From assembly GCF_019175385.1 (NCBI RefSeq), contig NC_083346.1, positions 88,550,543 through 88,614,542 on the forward strand: DNA of 64,000 bases. The letters run 5' to 3'. The notes under the pieces were generated by a model. The model was not told where the DNA came from. It ran no database searches and saw only the letters and a list, made by a program, of their open reading frames with translations. Position numbers and translations under genes: made by a program. How positions within the stretch are numbered: position 1 is the stretch's first letter; each line of letters starts with the position of its first letter. Below are positions 11,680-22,892 of the stretch, piece by piece. This DNA is from Lycium barbarum (taxonomy: Eukaryota; Streptophyta; Magnoliopsida; Solanales; Solanaceae).

Positions 11680-14600
11680 CATACTGGGTGTCGTGGAGCC
11701 AATTGTTACTCATTTTCCGGTAGGCCCGAGGTGGTGGCCTCAGATGCTGTGATTTCAGGTACCATTTCTATCCGTCATAGAGCAGCATCTGTGTTATCCG
11801 TCATAGAGTCTATCCCTATTGTGAGTGAGTTCGCGGAAGTATTCCCGTCGGATCTGCCGGGTATACTACCCGATCGCGACATTGATTTCTGTATTGACTT
11901 GGATCTGACCACTCGTCCTATCTCTATTCCGCCATATCGAATGACACCTACTGAGTTGAGAGTGCTTAAGGAGCAGTTACAGAATTTATTGAGCAAGGGG
12001 TTCATTAGAACAAGTGTCTCCCCTTGGGGTGCTCCTGTGTTATTTGTGAAGAAAAAAGATGGGACCATGAGGATGTGTATTTATTACCTCCAGTTGAACA
12101 AGGTCACTATTCAGAACAATTTCCCTACGCCTCGTATTGATGATCTGTTTGACCAGCTTCAGGGTGCTTCGGTGTTTTCGAAGATTGATTTGCGTTCCAG
12201 CTATCACCAGTTGAAGATCAAGATGGAGGATATTCTGAAGACAACATTTCAGACGAGATATGGTCAGTATGAGTTCCTAGTGATGTCTTTTGGGCTTACC
12301 AATGCCCCGGTTGCATTTATGACCTTGATGAATGGCATCTTTAGGCTATTCCTTGATTCCTTTGTGATCGCGTTTATTGATGACATCTTGGTGTATTCCA
12401 ACAGTAGAGAGAAGCATGAGAGCCATCTTCGTTCTGTTCTTGGGTTGTTGAAGAAACATAGTCTGTTTTCTAAGTCTTCTATGTGTGAGTTCTGGTTGGA
12501 GTCTGTAGCATTCTTGGGCCATGTTATGTCTAAAGATGGTATTATGGTTGATCCACAAAAGATTGAGGCTGTGAGGGGTTGGGTGAGACCCACTACTATT
12601 ACTGAGATTCGTAGTTTTGTGGGTTTGGCCAGTTATTACCGTCGCTTTATGAAGGGTTTTGCTGCTATTGATTTATCCTTGACCAGATTGACTCATAAGC
12701 ATGTTCCCTTCCAGTGGACGGATGATTGTGAGCAGAGCTTTCAAAAGCTCAAGCTTCTTTTGACTACAACCCCGATCTTAGCATTACCTGTGGAGGGTAA
12801 GGATTTCGCTATCTATTGTGATGCCTCCCGTATGGGCTTGGGTGCTGTGTTGATGCAGGAGGGAAGAGTGATAGCTTATGCTTCCCATCAGTTTAAGGTT
12901 TATGAGAAGAATTACCCTACCCATGATTTGGAGTTGTTGGCCGTGATCTTCGCTTTGAAGATTTGGAGGCATTATTTGTACGGTGTTCATTGTGAGACTT
13001 TCACAGATCACCGTAGTCTTCAGCATGTGTTTACCCAGAGAGATCTTAATTTCAGGCAGCACCGATGGATGGAGCTCCCGAAGGACTATGACATCTCTAT
13101 TCTGTACCATCCTGGGAAATCCAATGTGGTAGCTGATGCCTTGAGTCGCAAGGCAGTGAGTATGGGGAGTTTAGCTCGATTGATTGTTTCTGAGCGTCCG
13201 TTGGCCATGGAGGTTCAGACTTTGGCCAACAGTTTCGTTCGTCTTGATATTTCAGCCCCGGGTAGGATTTTGGCTTGTAGAGATGCGAGGTCGTCTTTGT
13301 TGGATCGAATTAGGACTCATCAGTTTGAGGATGCTCAGTTGAGCAAGATTCAAGATAGAGTTTTGATAGGTAAGGCCAAGGAGGCCGTGATTGATTTTAA
13401 GGACATTCTGAGAATTAAAGGACGCGTGTGCGTTCTTCATTGATTTGATTCAGTTGACCTTATCTGAGGCTCATATCTCTCGCTATTCCATTCATCCGGG
13501 GGTGACTAAAATATACCGTGATTTGAGACAACACTATTGGTGGCATCGGATGAAGAGAGATATAGTTGATTTTGTGGCTAAGTGTGGGAATTATCAGTAG
13601 GTAAAGTATGAGCACCAGCGACCCGGTAGGGTGCTTTAGAGGATGCCCATTCCCGAGTAGAAGTGGGAGAGGATTACCATGGATTTTGTCACAGGTCTTC
13701 CGAAGACCCTTAGGAAGTTTGATTCTGTTTGGGCGATAGTTGATCGGTTGACTAAGTCTGCGCACTTTGTTCCAGTTCAGGTTTCCTATACCGCGGAGAA
13801 GTTAGCCAAGATGTACATTGGGGATATTGTGAGATTGCTTTGGGTTCCTATTTCTGTCATATCTGATCGGGGTACTATTTTGACTTCCCGTTTCTGGAGG
13901 GCGTTTCATGAGGAGTTGGGTATCTGATTGGATCTTAGTACTGCCTTTCATCCCCAGATCGATGGCTAGTCCGAGCTGACCATTCAGGTGCTCGAGGATA
14001 TGTTTAGAGTGTGTGTTATTGACTTTGGTGGTCATTGGGATCAGCACTTGCCCTTAGTAGAGTTTGCGCACAATAACAATTATCATTCGAGTATTGGTAT
14101 GGCGCCTTTTGAGGCTTTGTATGTTAGGAGATGTAGATCTACGATTGGTTGCTTTGATGGGTTCGAGGCTCGGCCTTGCAGTACAGATTTGTAGAGAGAG
14201 TCCCTTGATAGAGTGAGGGTTATTCAGGCCAAGCTTTTAGCAGCTCAGAGTCGGCAAAAGATATATGCGGAACGGAAGGTCCGGGATTCGGAGTTTGCTA
14301 TTGGTGACCAGGTTCTATTGAAGGTTTCACCCATGAAGGGTATTATGAGGTTCGGTAAGAGGGGCAAGTTGAGCCCCAGATATTTTGTTCCGTTTGAGAT
14401 TGTTGACCATATGGGTGATGTAGCTTATGAGTTGGCATTGCCACCAGGCTTGGCGGGAGTTCATCCGATTTTCATGTTTCGATGCTGAAGAAGTACCATG
14501 CCGACAGTACCTACATTGTTCGTTGGGATTCCATATTTCTTGATAAGAATTTGACTCATGAGGAGGAGCCTAACGCGATCTTGGATAGACAGGTCCAAAA

Positions 14601-14766
14601 GTTGAGGTCAAAGGAGATTGCTTCTGTGAAGGTGCAATGGAATCACCGTCCTGTTGAGGAGGCGACTTGGGAGACCGAGTCTGACATAAGTAGTCAATAT
14701 CCTCAGTTGTTTACTGATTCAGGTATTTCCCCGCTTCTCTTCTTTTCTTCGCTCGAGGATGAGTGA
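11680..14766 (+). pseudogene. Decayed pol (RT-RNase H-integrase-chromodomain) of gypsy element P
   Basis: The longest open piece (11731-13443, 570 residues) starts at the edge of protease, but most of the protease is deleted in frame: an ASDAVISGT run jumps directly to the pre-RT linker. RT follows, with [10 protein letters not shown] (about residues 151-160) and FIDDILVYS (215-223); a usually conserved CIDYRQLNK reads CIYYLQLNK. RNase H ([10 protein letters not shown]) and the linker [17 protein letters not shown] are present. At 13440 a frameshift/stop breaks the frame before the integrase zinc finger, which continues to 14488 with several stops. DRLTKSAHF and SDRG are readable, but the DGQ motif is IDG followed by a stop. 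A C-terminal piece (14482-14766) has the chromodomain-like KVQWNHRPVEEATWE. The gene is inactive. Confidence 0.9.
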
Positions 14767-15282
14767 CAGTCTAATTGGTATTTAATGTAATGACCCGTTT
14801 GGTCGTTATAGTCCTTTCGGCATTTTCACCCTTTCCCGAGCATTGATTAACTCATTTTTGACCAGAAAGGACTGTTGGCACGCTTCTCGAGGTGTCTAGA
14901 TCGGATTCGAGCAACTTTTGTGAAATATAGGCTTAAAGTAAAAAATGGTTGACTCAAAATTGACTTTTGGGTAAATGGATATTTTCCCAGGTTCCGTCGA
15001 TTCTGATAGATCCGGATGGTCGTTTAGAACTTGTGTGTAATTGGTTCGATTCCCAATGCACCCGGATGCATTTTGGGACTAGGTTGGGAAATTGGAATTA
15101 AGGCATCGAGGGTTGACTCGATCAACGAGACCTTCGTTGGGAATTCCGAGACCACGGGCACGTTCATAGCATGTTTTTATGTGTGCCTATGTGTATGGTA
15201 TGTGAGCAGATGGCCTCGGGAACTAGTCGGAAAATTGGATCAAATTGTGAAACTTGGGGAGTTTTCTGGTGTCTGGTACCCA

Positions 15283-15432
15283 CTTTAGCGGCACCAGCAT
15301 CGCGACAGCGGTACTGCTGGAGTGGTAACCTTTCCACTGTAGCGGCCTAAGTGTTTTAGGCTTGGCTGCTGAAGCGGTCGAGTGACCGCTGAAGCGATAC
15401 CGCTGGGGCGGTCCCACTGCCGCTAAAGCGGG
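15283..15432 (+). promoter_or_regulatory. CCGCT..AGCGG palindrome cluster in LTR-P
   Basis: Several degenerate palindromes occur (CCGCTGAAGCG, CCGCTAAAGCGG, CTGCTGGAGTGG, CACTGTAGCGGC), about 500-650 bases into the LTR. An AT-rich TATTAAACC stretch follows at about 15469. A related GC-rich cluster in LTR-G is at 62650-62725. A regulatory role is inferred. Confidence 0.45.
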
Positions 15433-15580
15433 TGACGGGCAATTTGTAAAATTAATGAAGTGTTAAAAGCTATTAAACCCTCATTATTTCCCATTTCGAA
15501 ATTAGAGCTTTGGGGAATTGTTCTTGGAAATATTTTGAAGATATTCTTAGAGGTAAATCTTGCTTGTTCCTTTACACTTC

Positions 15581-17207
15581 TGTTACACCCCGTATCTTCG
15601 AAGAAGCACTTATCAAATTTGAAACCTAAGTACGTTGAGTTATGGTTAAGTAAACCCACTTTGGAATATAAGCAGCAAGCATTATAAAGTATATTTAAAG
15701 AGTGAAGGATGCATATAAGGTATACTGGAAGGTTTTATAAAGAAACGACTGGAAGAAATGGAAAAGCAGGACTTTGGAGAAAAGATAAGTAAAGTTTCGT
15801 GTGATAATTTTGGTCCAACTTGAGGGAAGAATATCTCTTAGCCTATGAAGTGTTGTGATGTGAAACAAAATCCTAAAATGAAATTCGTCGAGTCTAGTTT
15901 CCAACGCAACAAACCGCTCGTCGATTGGATATCCGAGTAGAAAATTATGGACGTTACAAGTTCTGTTGACAGAGCAGAAATGCGTTCTACAGTAACTGCT
16001 ACAGTACCGACCTGCTACAGCGACCCGACCGGAATTTGAACCTTATAACAGGGGAAAAACCCCATTTTTTTCACACAAAAATAATCAGATTGAGAGCAGC
16101 AACACAAAGGGAAATTACGTCATAAAAAGGTTGAGGGTTTGAAGTGATTTTTCTTAATCAAGCCTCGGGTAGTGCGTAGTCGTGATCACGACATTATTTT
16201 TTGTTGGATTTGGCTTGGATTCATGGTGGAATCTTGGAGATATTATCGTTTGGACAAGAAAAAGGTATGAATCTTTCTCTTTGGGTATTGTTTAAGGCTT
16301 ATTTACGAAGATAAAATCGTTAGATAATTTTGTAGTAAGTTGGTTAGTTATGGAAGTTGGAAAACAGCCCACACGCTGTTTTATGGCACATATTGATGTT
16401 GAAAGTGATGTTGTTAATATTGGTATTGATGTTATTGTTGTTGGTTGCTGAATTGCGATTTTGGGCTAGGCCTATAAACAGAGGAGATGCTGCCGAAATT
16501 TCGGCTGATTCTAGAAAGATGTATTTGGAGGCTTAGGATAAGTATATAACAATGGACCTAATTATAGCATGAATGGTCTTATATGTAGATTGCGAGAACG
16601 GAAATAGGTGGAAGAGCCGAGACGTGAATTTTCAGGTATGTTAAGGCTAGTCTCCTTTCCTTCAAAGGCATAATTCTTATATTATTGTCTTCCTTATATT
16701 TCCATGACCTTCTTACGTCCCAAGAGTTGAAAGCTCAAGATTATTAAGAGCTCCGTATGAGATAGAGATGAGGTTTGTTTTATGACAATAATGATGATGA
16801 TGACTCTATTTCTAAAGATTCCAAGGTTTATGAATAGACACTTTATCAGATTTATGATCTTATTCTATGTTTTCCCTTGATGTTATTCATTATTGATAGT
16901 CTCACCTCATAATGCTAGTTCCTTCAAGGTGAGACATGACGATCATGATGTTCCATAATACAATCCGATAGAGTTACAGTTTTTACTTAAGCTCCAATGC
17001 ATGCTTCAAGTTAGGTATATTATGATGATTACACCGTGCCTAGAGGGTCGGGCAGCACCGCTAAGGCGGGCGGCTTATAGACCGTGTCTATATAGCACGG
17101 GCAGCACCACTAGTGGGCGGCGTGAGGTGATTACCCCGGACGCGGGCTAATGATTATGCTATATATACGTATATGAGAAATGTTTTCTTTAAAGTTAAGC
17201 ATGCCAC
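15581..17207 (+). repeat. B 5' LTR, 3' end deleted
   Basis: This matches 26055 to about 27835 of the right LTR, with many substitutions and small indels. Similarity stops at AAGCATGCC (about 17207); the rest of the LTR, the PBS and part of the leader are deleted. It contains GCCGAAATTTCGG near 16491 and the splice-donor-like GGTATGTTAAGG at 16635. Confidence 0.85.
15990..16050 (+). promoter_or_regulatory. CTACAGTA repeat cluster and TATA region in B LTR
   Basis: CTACAGTAACTGCTACAGTA, then CTGCTACAGCGACC, precede CCTTATAACAGGGG. The copy in the right LTR (26458-26530) reads CCTTATAAAAGGGG, a better TATA box. Promoter role is inferred. Confidence 0.5.
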
Positions 17208-17379
17208 ACTTATAAACAGGAGACTGCAGGGCATTTAGGAATCATGGATCTTTCTTTCTATCTTAGATCGTGCGATAGAGCCAGAGTCTAGGAAAGATCG
17301 CTTTTGACCCCTTTTTCCTGTAGGTAAGTGCAGACTAATGAAAAATGAAGAGATCAGCCTCAGACAATAGGGGTGCTAA
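17208..17379 (+). other. B leader remnant
   Basis: It carries TATAAACA, GCAGGGCATTTAGGA and CTTAGATCGTGCGATAGAG in the same order as the leaders of E1 and E2 (their minus strand). This shows that B, E1 and E2 share a leader ancestry even though their LTRs differ. Confidence 0.7.
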
Positions 17380-17565
17380 TGTCACGACCCAGCTAGGGGC
17401 CGTGACGGGTACCCGGGGCTAACCACCGAGCACCGCTCGTGCCATCACTTATTAAGCTTATTTAGCAATCATTTATCCGATTCATGCTTAATTTATAATA
17501 AAATCCATTTTCATTTAGAAACGAAATGCTTTTATACATACGAGCCCTTAGGCAAGAAAAATAAT

Positions 17566-17628
<63 letters not shown>

Positions 17629-19930
17629 ATGACCATGCCATGAAACCACACGACCCACGTCGAGGATCTACGAGCCTCTAAGAGATGACATCTACAACTA
17701 TACACAAAAGAATCGTCATAGGCACCTCCGGGTCCATGGAGGGCTTTCAGTCAGCTAGCAGCCTCTAAGAATCCGGAGCAAGATCTCCTCCCTGTCTACC
17801 TGTGGGCATGAACACAGCGTCCAAAGAAAAAGGACGTCAGTACGAATATTGTACTGAGTATGTGAGGCAGGAATGGAATAAACAAACATAATAGAAAGAT
17901 CATGAGTCATGGGACAAAGATGTAACCTGCACCAATGTCATAGGCAATCGTATTACTATCATATTTCACATTTTACATAATCTTAGCACATATGTTATCA
18001 CATCCCATACATCATTACGTACGTCATCATATACATCGTCACATCATAATCTGTATCGTTACCCGCGTCCGGGTAACCCTCATATGCCGCTCACTAGTGG
18101 TGATCATGCCCGGTCCTCTCGACTCGGTGTAAATATAGCAGCCCGCATTAGCGGTGACATGCCCGGCCATATAGGCGCGGTGGAAATCTTATCATCACAA
18201 CATCAATCATAACACGTCGTTATTATACATCTCATGCCATAGCTTCATGTTATCATTTCTTGGTGTTCCATGTATCCCATAGTTATATTACAAGTTAGCA
18301 TTATTCATCATTTTATTGTCGTTGTATACATTAGCATTAAGAGCATACATTGGGCTTTGAGACAACCACACTATGTCGGGGTGACGTAAGGTCGTGAACC
18401 CCCGATTGTATTATGGACATTTATAAGTATCATGCCTCGCCTTGAAGGGAATAAAACATAAGGTGAGTGTTAACAATAATAACATCATTAGCATTGTAGG
18501 AACATCATGCCACAATTTCTTGAGTCTCGAGACTCTAGCTCATTGTCATCACTATCATGCTCATAGGGGATTTAATATATAGAAGGACTTGTGGAAAGCT
18601 TGAAGGATTCATGCCTTTTGAAAGAAGAGTTAAGCCTCACATACCTTTGTTGTTTAAGAAATTTAGCGTTTTCTTATTCTCCTTCAATGTCACGCCTCTA
18701 CCTTCAAAAAGAGGATTCGTACGATCGTTAGTTAACCAACTATAAGAACGCACTACTATTTCTAGAGAAAATTGGGCAGCACTTCCTTTGTTTATACTAT
18801 TTTTCCCGTATTCCATATCAACTCCCAATCACCCACAATAACAATCACAATATAGCAAATCACAATTATCATTCATATACAATGGCCATGATCCACTATT
18901 TCTCTTCATTTTCCCCCACATTTATGGTTTTGGGTTCGCTATCGTATTTTCCCATGTATCACACTTATCTCATGGTCTACATGTCATTTATAACATATTC
19001 ATACTCACAACACACTAACATTCATGATTCAATTCAACTACCACTCACTCATGACACTATTCACTCTTGAATGACCCATTTGCTATATTCTTCTACAATC
19101 CGGGTATCTTAACCTTCCAATACCTTAAACAACATAAAATGGTCATGAAACTTACCTTGGATGATGGTTGAACAAGTCTTGAGTGAAGTTCTCCCTCTTT
19201 CACCAAAACCCTATTTCTCCTCTTCTTGGTTTTCTTAGTTTAGATGACTTCTACTTGAGTTTCATAGACTTTGATTCATGAATTTGATGTTGTTGATCAT
19301 TGATTTCCTTGGTATTATTGTGGTTGAAGTGTTTGGAGAATATTCTAGAGTGTTCTTGAGTTGGAGAGTGGAAGATGAAATAAGATGGAATGAAAAAAAT
19401 GATCCCTTAAGTGAATTAAAAAGTTGGCCGACCCTCATTATACGGACCAACATACGGTCCGTATAATATTTACTGACCGTATGTTGGGACCGTATATTTG
19501 GTCCAGTGAACCTTGGTGTTCTGGGCTGGATCTACGGACTGGACATACGGTCCGTATATATTATACGGCCATTATGTCTAGCCGTATGTTGTCCAGTTCT
19601 CCGGAACTTGTTTTCGTCGACTCGTTTGATCTCCGATCCTTATGGAACCTTCTCAACACTTGTTTAACACTTCAATACCCATATAAAGGACATTATTGCT
19701 TATCCCTAAGACCTCATTATGCCATCACCAAATCGTTGCTTGTTATTCTTATCCGATACACCACGTATGATTCATTTTCCTTAGCAACTTTCTTTCCTTG
19801 CATTGTATGCCTTTAGAATCTCGTCGAGGGTCATCTAATACTCTTTATTGCTCATCAAAACATCGTATACGCTACGCTCTTGGTTAGCTTATTCACTTTA
19901 CATATACGGGGGATTTTCCAAGGTGTAACA
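17380..19930 (-). mobile_element. Solo LTR-C (gypsy)
   Basis: It runs from TGTCACGACCC to GTGTAACA, 2,551 bp, flanked by perfect target duplication GCTAA at 17375-17379 and 19931-19935. It is the same family as LTR-A, with conserved palindromes and the 19610-19670 block. No internal domain is present. It carries the hairpin block at 17793-17870, a (CA)n(TA)n microsatellite at 17565-17627 and the ATACGG palindromes at 19438-19590. It splits B's ORF. Confidence 0.9.
17565..17627. repeat. (CA)n(TA)n microsatellite in LTR-C
   Basis: About 20 bases of CA repeat run directly into about 40 bases of TA repeat. Confidence 0.95.
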
Positions 19931-20317
19931 GCTAAGAAGGCCCCAGAGTCTATTCGGGACCACAGGCTCCGGGACCAAGCAGAAGGAGCCTCTGCTATTC
20001 CATTGAGACTGATCCCTTTGAGGACCCAGTGACATTTTCTCCAGAGTTTCTGACTTCCATTGAGGAGGATACGTTGGAGGATAGTTATGACATGGACCTG
20101 TCTGAGGGTTCATATGAGACACCGGAGGAGGAGATTCCCGAGGCCGTACCAGTTGCTCCTATGATAGAGCACTACGTCAGACTAGCTACCTCGGTGAGTG
20201 TTACTGATTACTCTAGCCCTCTATCCTGGCCATTAGTAAACCAGGAGCTGCCGGATTATCCGTATCCTTCTGATTCGGATGGGGGAGGATTTCAAAGTCC
20301 AAAATAGCATTTGCTTA

Positions 20318-22664
20318 TGTAACACACCGTATCGTTAGAGTTCTAGTGGAAAAATCGAAGGGTTGAACGTTTTGCGAAAATCGTTGATAGGCCTACTTCA
20401 GGCAGCCATAACTCCTTGATTAGTTGGGAATTTAGGAAAGTACCCTTAATGAAAGTTGTAGTATGTAGAAATACCTTTCTAACTATATAAGTACCAGGCG
20501 AATCAGAGATCGAAGCAAGGAGATATGATTTTCTCAATATGGCTAATTGTAAGGCACTTAAAATTCTATAGAATCGGCTAAGTTTTCGATACGTCTGCCT
20601 TCTAGTCAAATTCCGTCAACATCCTTTGGGAATTTGACGAAACTTAAAAAATGAAAGTTGTAGCCCTTTGAAATAGCTTTCCAACGGCATATTGCGGAGC
20701 CCAAACAGAGCTTTGTATAAGAAGTTATGTGCTTTTCGGGGCGCGTGAGGGCGCGTGCGATGGCCCCGCATCGCGGGCCGATCGGACAACTCTGAGTATC
20801 GACCTGCAGAATGTCACGCGATGCACGTGCATCGTGGACCCATCGCGTAACAGGTAGGGTTTCGGGTTAAAAGTTGGGATTTCGCGTTTTAAGTTATATT
20901 TAAGCTTGGGGTTTATTTCCCTAACACCCCTAGTCACGAAAAATCACCCTAAAGTCAGAGGGAAAAAGTACCAAGCCTCAAGAACCCTCCAAGGTAAGTT
21001 TTATCATGATTCTAGATTGAATTCAAGTCCCTAATCTCTTTCTAACTTGAGTAAACCCTTCTAATCGATAGAGTTGTGAGTGGGACATTATTATTGGGCG
21101 TGGAAACCCTAGAACTCGAATTCAAGAGGATTGAACGTTAAAAAGGTAATGCTTCTACACTCTAATCATTCATAATATTGAATTGATGAGTTCTTGGGAG
21201 AATAGTAAATGGGTTTAGTAAAGAGAATTACACGAACTATAGTAGGGTTTTGGATTGTTGACTTGAGATTGGTATAATGATATGGGTGATGGAGAATGAT
21301 GTTAATTACACCTAATTGATATTGTAGAATCACCTAGAAGTAATAGAATGGAAATTGGGTAAAGAAACACCATTAATGGAGATTGTGGAGCTTTATGCCC
21401 ACTAAGTGTTTGATAAAATGCTTAGATGACCAAAGCATGAATATTATTGCTAATATAGAATCCCTTTGACTTGTATTGATATAAATCAAAGTTGAAAGGG
21501 TTGACGAACATTGTATTACGCTCAAAGGATGGAATTAGGGTATGTGAGGCTAACTATCTACGTTAGGGAATGTTCATGATTCTCCCTACGCCTCATTCTT
21601 CATACTAGTCAGTAATTTGACTCAAAGTACAGTTTAGCCCTAGTTTCATGATATGTTGTAGAACTATTATCTTCTAGGGTTGCAGTTACAGAATTCGTTC
21701 ATGGTTGTCAATTTGAATATCATGAACTCAGCACGAAATCTTTATAGACTTATGTATTGTTACCACATGAGTCTCGGTCTAGAAATTCAGTATGCTTAGA
21801 AACAGTCAGTTTTTTCAATTCAGTCCAGCATGTCTATTTCAGTTCAGCATTGTTCATTGTTGTTATGGTCTCAGTCCTTATTAATTAACCATAATTATAC
21901 ATATGTGATTTTGCCCGAGGGCACAACACAGTCTTGTGTATACGTATACATGGCCGAGGCCATTGACTGACGCACTACTAGGCCGAGACCATAGCTTGCA
22001 TTTATTATTGGGCTGAGGCCCCGCGTATACAAGCATAGATAATATAGATGATTCAGATATAGAGCAGGGAGTATTCATATCTCTACTTCTTTGCTATTAC
22101 AGTTACAATTATCAGTTTCAGTTCCAGTTCCAGTATTTTATTGCTTCTGTTGCTTTACATACCAATACAATTCAAATGTGCTGATGCCCCTTTTACTGCT
22201 TGGGGGCCTGCATCTCGCGATGCAGACAACGATATACAGGTTGACGACTCAGCTCTTTAAGAGTGCACGTATCAGCTACTGGTGAGCCCCAAATTCCTTC
22301 GGGGCGTTGTCAGCTATCTAGTTATTTCAGTTTATAGACAGCTCTATTATTCAGTATTCTTAGAGGCTTCATAGAAACAGTTCAGACAGTCAAATATTTA
22401 TTATGTTAGCCTTGTTGGCAGTTGTTCAGTTGTTTTGGTTTAGCCATGTTGGCTACTTTCAGATATGTTCAGATTGTCTAAGTATTTCCGCATTATGATA
22501 TTTCAGTCAGACTTTTAGTTAATCAGCATGTGTTAGTTTTATTTTATAAATTAGTTATGTTTTTGTATCACATGTTGATTCAGCCAGCCAGTTGGTTCGC
22601 TCGGTCACATGCAGTCAGGCACCGGGTGCCATGTTACGTCCAGGCCCAGGTTCGGGGCGTGACA
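20318..22664 (+). mobile_element. Solo LTR-D (gypsy-type)
   Basis: It starts TGTAACACACCG and ends GGGGCGTGACA, 2,347 bp, with the canonical TG...CA ends seen in the other LTRs here. The flanks GCTTA (20313-20317) and ACTTA (22665-22669) match at four of five bases, consistent with an aged target duplication. It has a palindrome cluster (GCATCGC/GCGATG, GATGCACGTGCATC) at 20745-20850, a TTATATTTAAGC box at about 20893 and a hairpin block at 22151-22215. Its partner LTR was not found, so solo is the simplest reading. Confidence 0.7.
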
Positions 22665-22783
22665 ACTTAGTCGGAAGAGTAAGATATCCTTTCTAATCTG
22701 GAGGGAGATGCATTACGAGAATTTATTGGAATCCGTTAGAACTTCAACTTGTTCTAGGCCATGTGATAAAGGTCACGCAGTAG

Positions 22784-22892
22784 GGTGGATGCGATCGTAC
22801 CAGCACTAGCACACCGGATCCCATTAGCACTCCAAGGTTAAGCGTGCTGGGGTGAGAGTTATACTAGGATGGGTGACCCCCTGGGAAGTGTA
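22784..22892 (+). pseudogene. 5S rRNA-like sequence in element B
   Basis: It is nearly full length: GGATGCGATCGTACCAGCAC at the start, then CACCGGATCCCATTAGCACT, GTTAAGCGTGCT, TACTAGGATGGGTGACC and CCCTGGGAAGT. The A-box, intermediate element and C-box regions of the 5S internal promoter are all recognisable. The 3' terminal stem is missing, so it is a pseudogene. It is on the sense strand of B, upstream of 3 kb of unrecognised sequence. It shares the CCCCTGGGAAG variant and an upstream flank with the E1 module at 4231-4340. Confidence 0.9.

Larger units (their letters stand above)
17345..20307 (+). pseudogene. Unidentified acidic ORF of element B, split by LTR-C
   Basis: An ATG at 17345 opens a frame (MKRSASDNRGA) that resumes after LTR-C at 19936 (KKAPESIRDHRL). 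After a one-base frameshift near 20005 it appears to continue as the 92-residue frame 20029-20307, rich in Glu/Asp/Ser (SIEEDTLEDSYDMDLSEGS) and ending GGGFQSPK. It sits where gag would be, just after the leader, but has no capsid motif and no zinc knuckle. I do not recognise it. It could be an N-terminal Gag remnant or an element-specific extra protein. Confidence 0.45.

Noticed and set aside
22784..22892. Functional 5S rRNA gene
   Set aside because: The terminal stem is lost and there are several substitutions; it is single copy inside an element.
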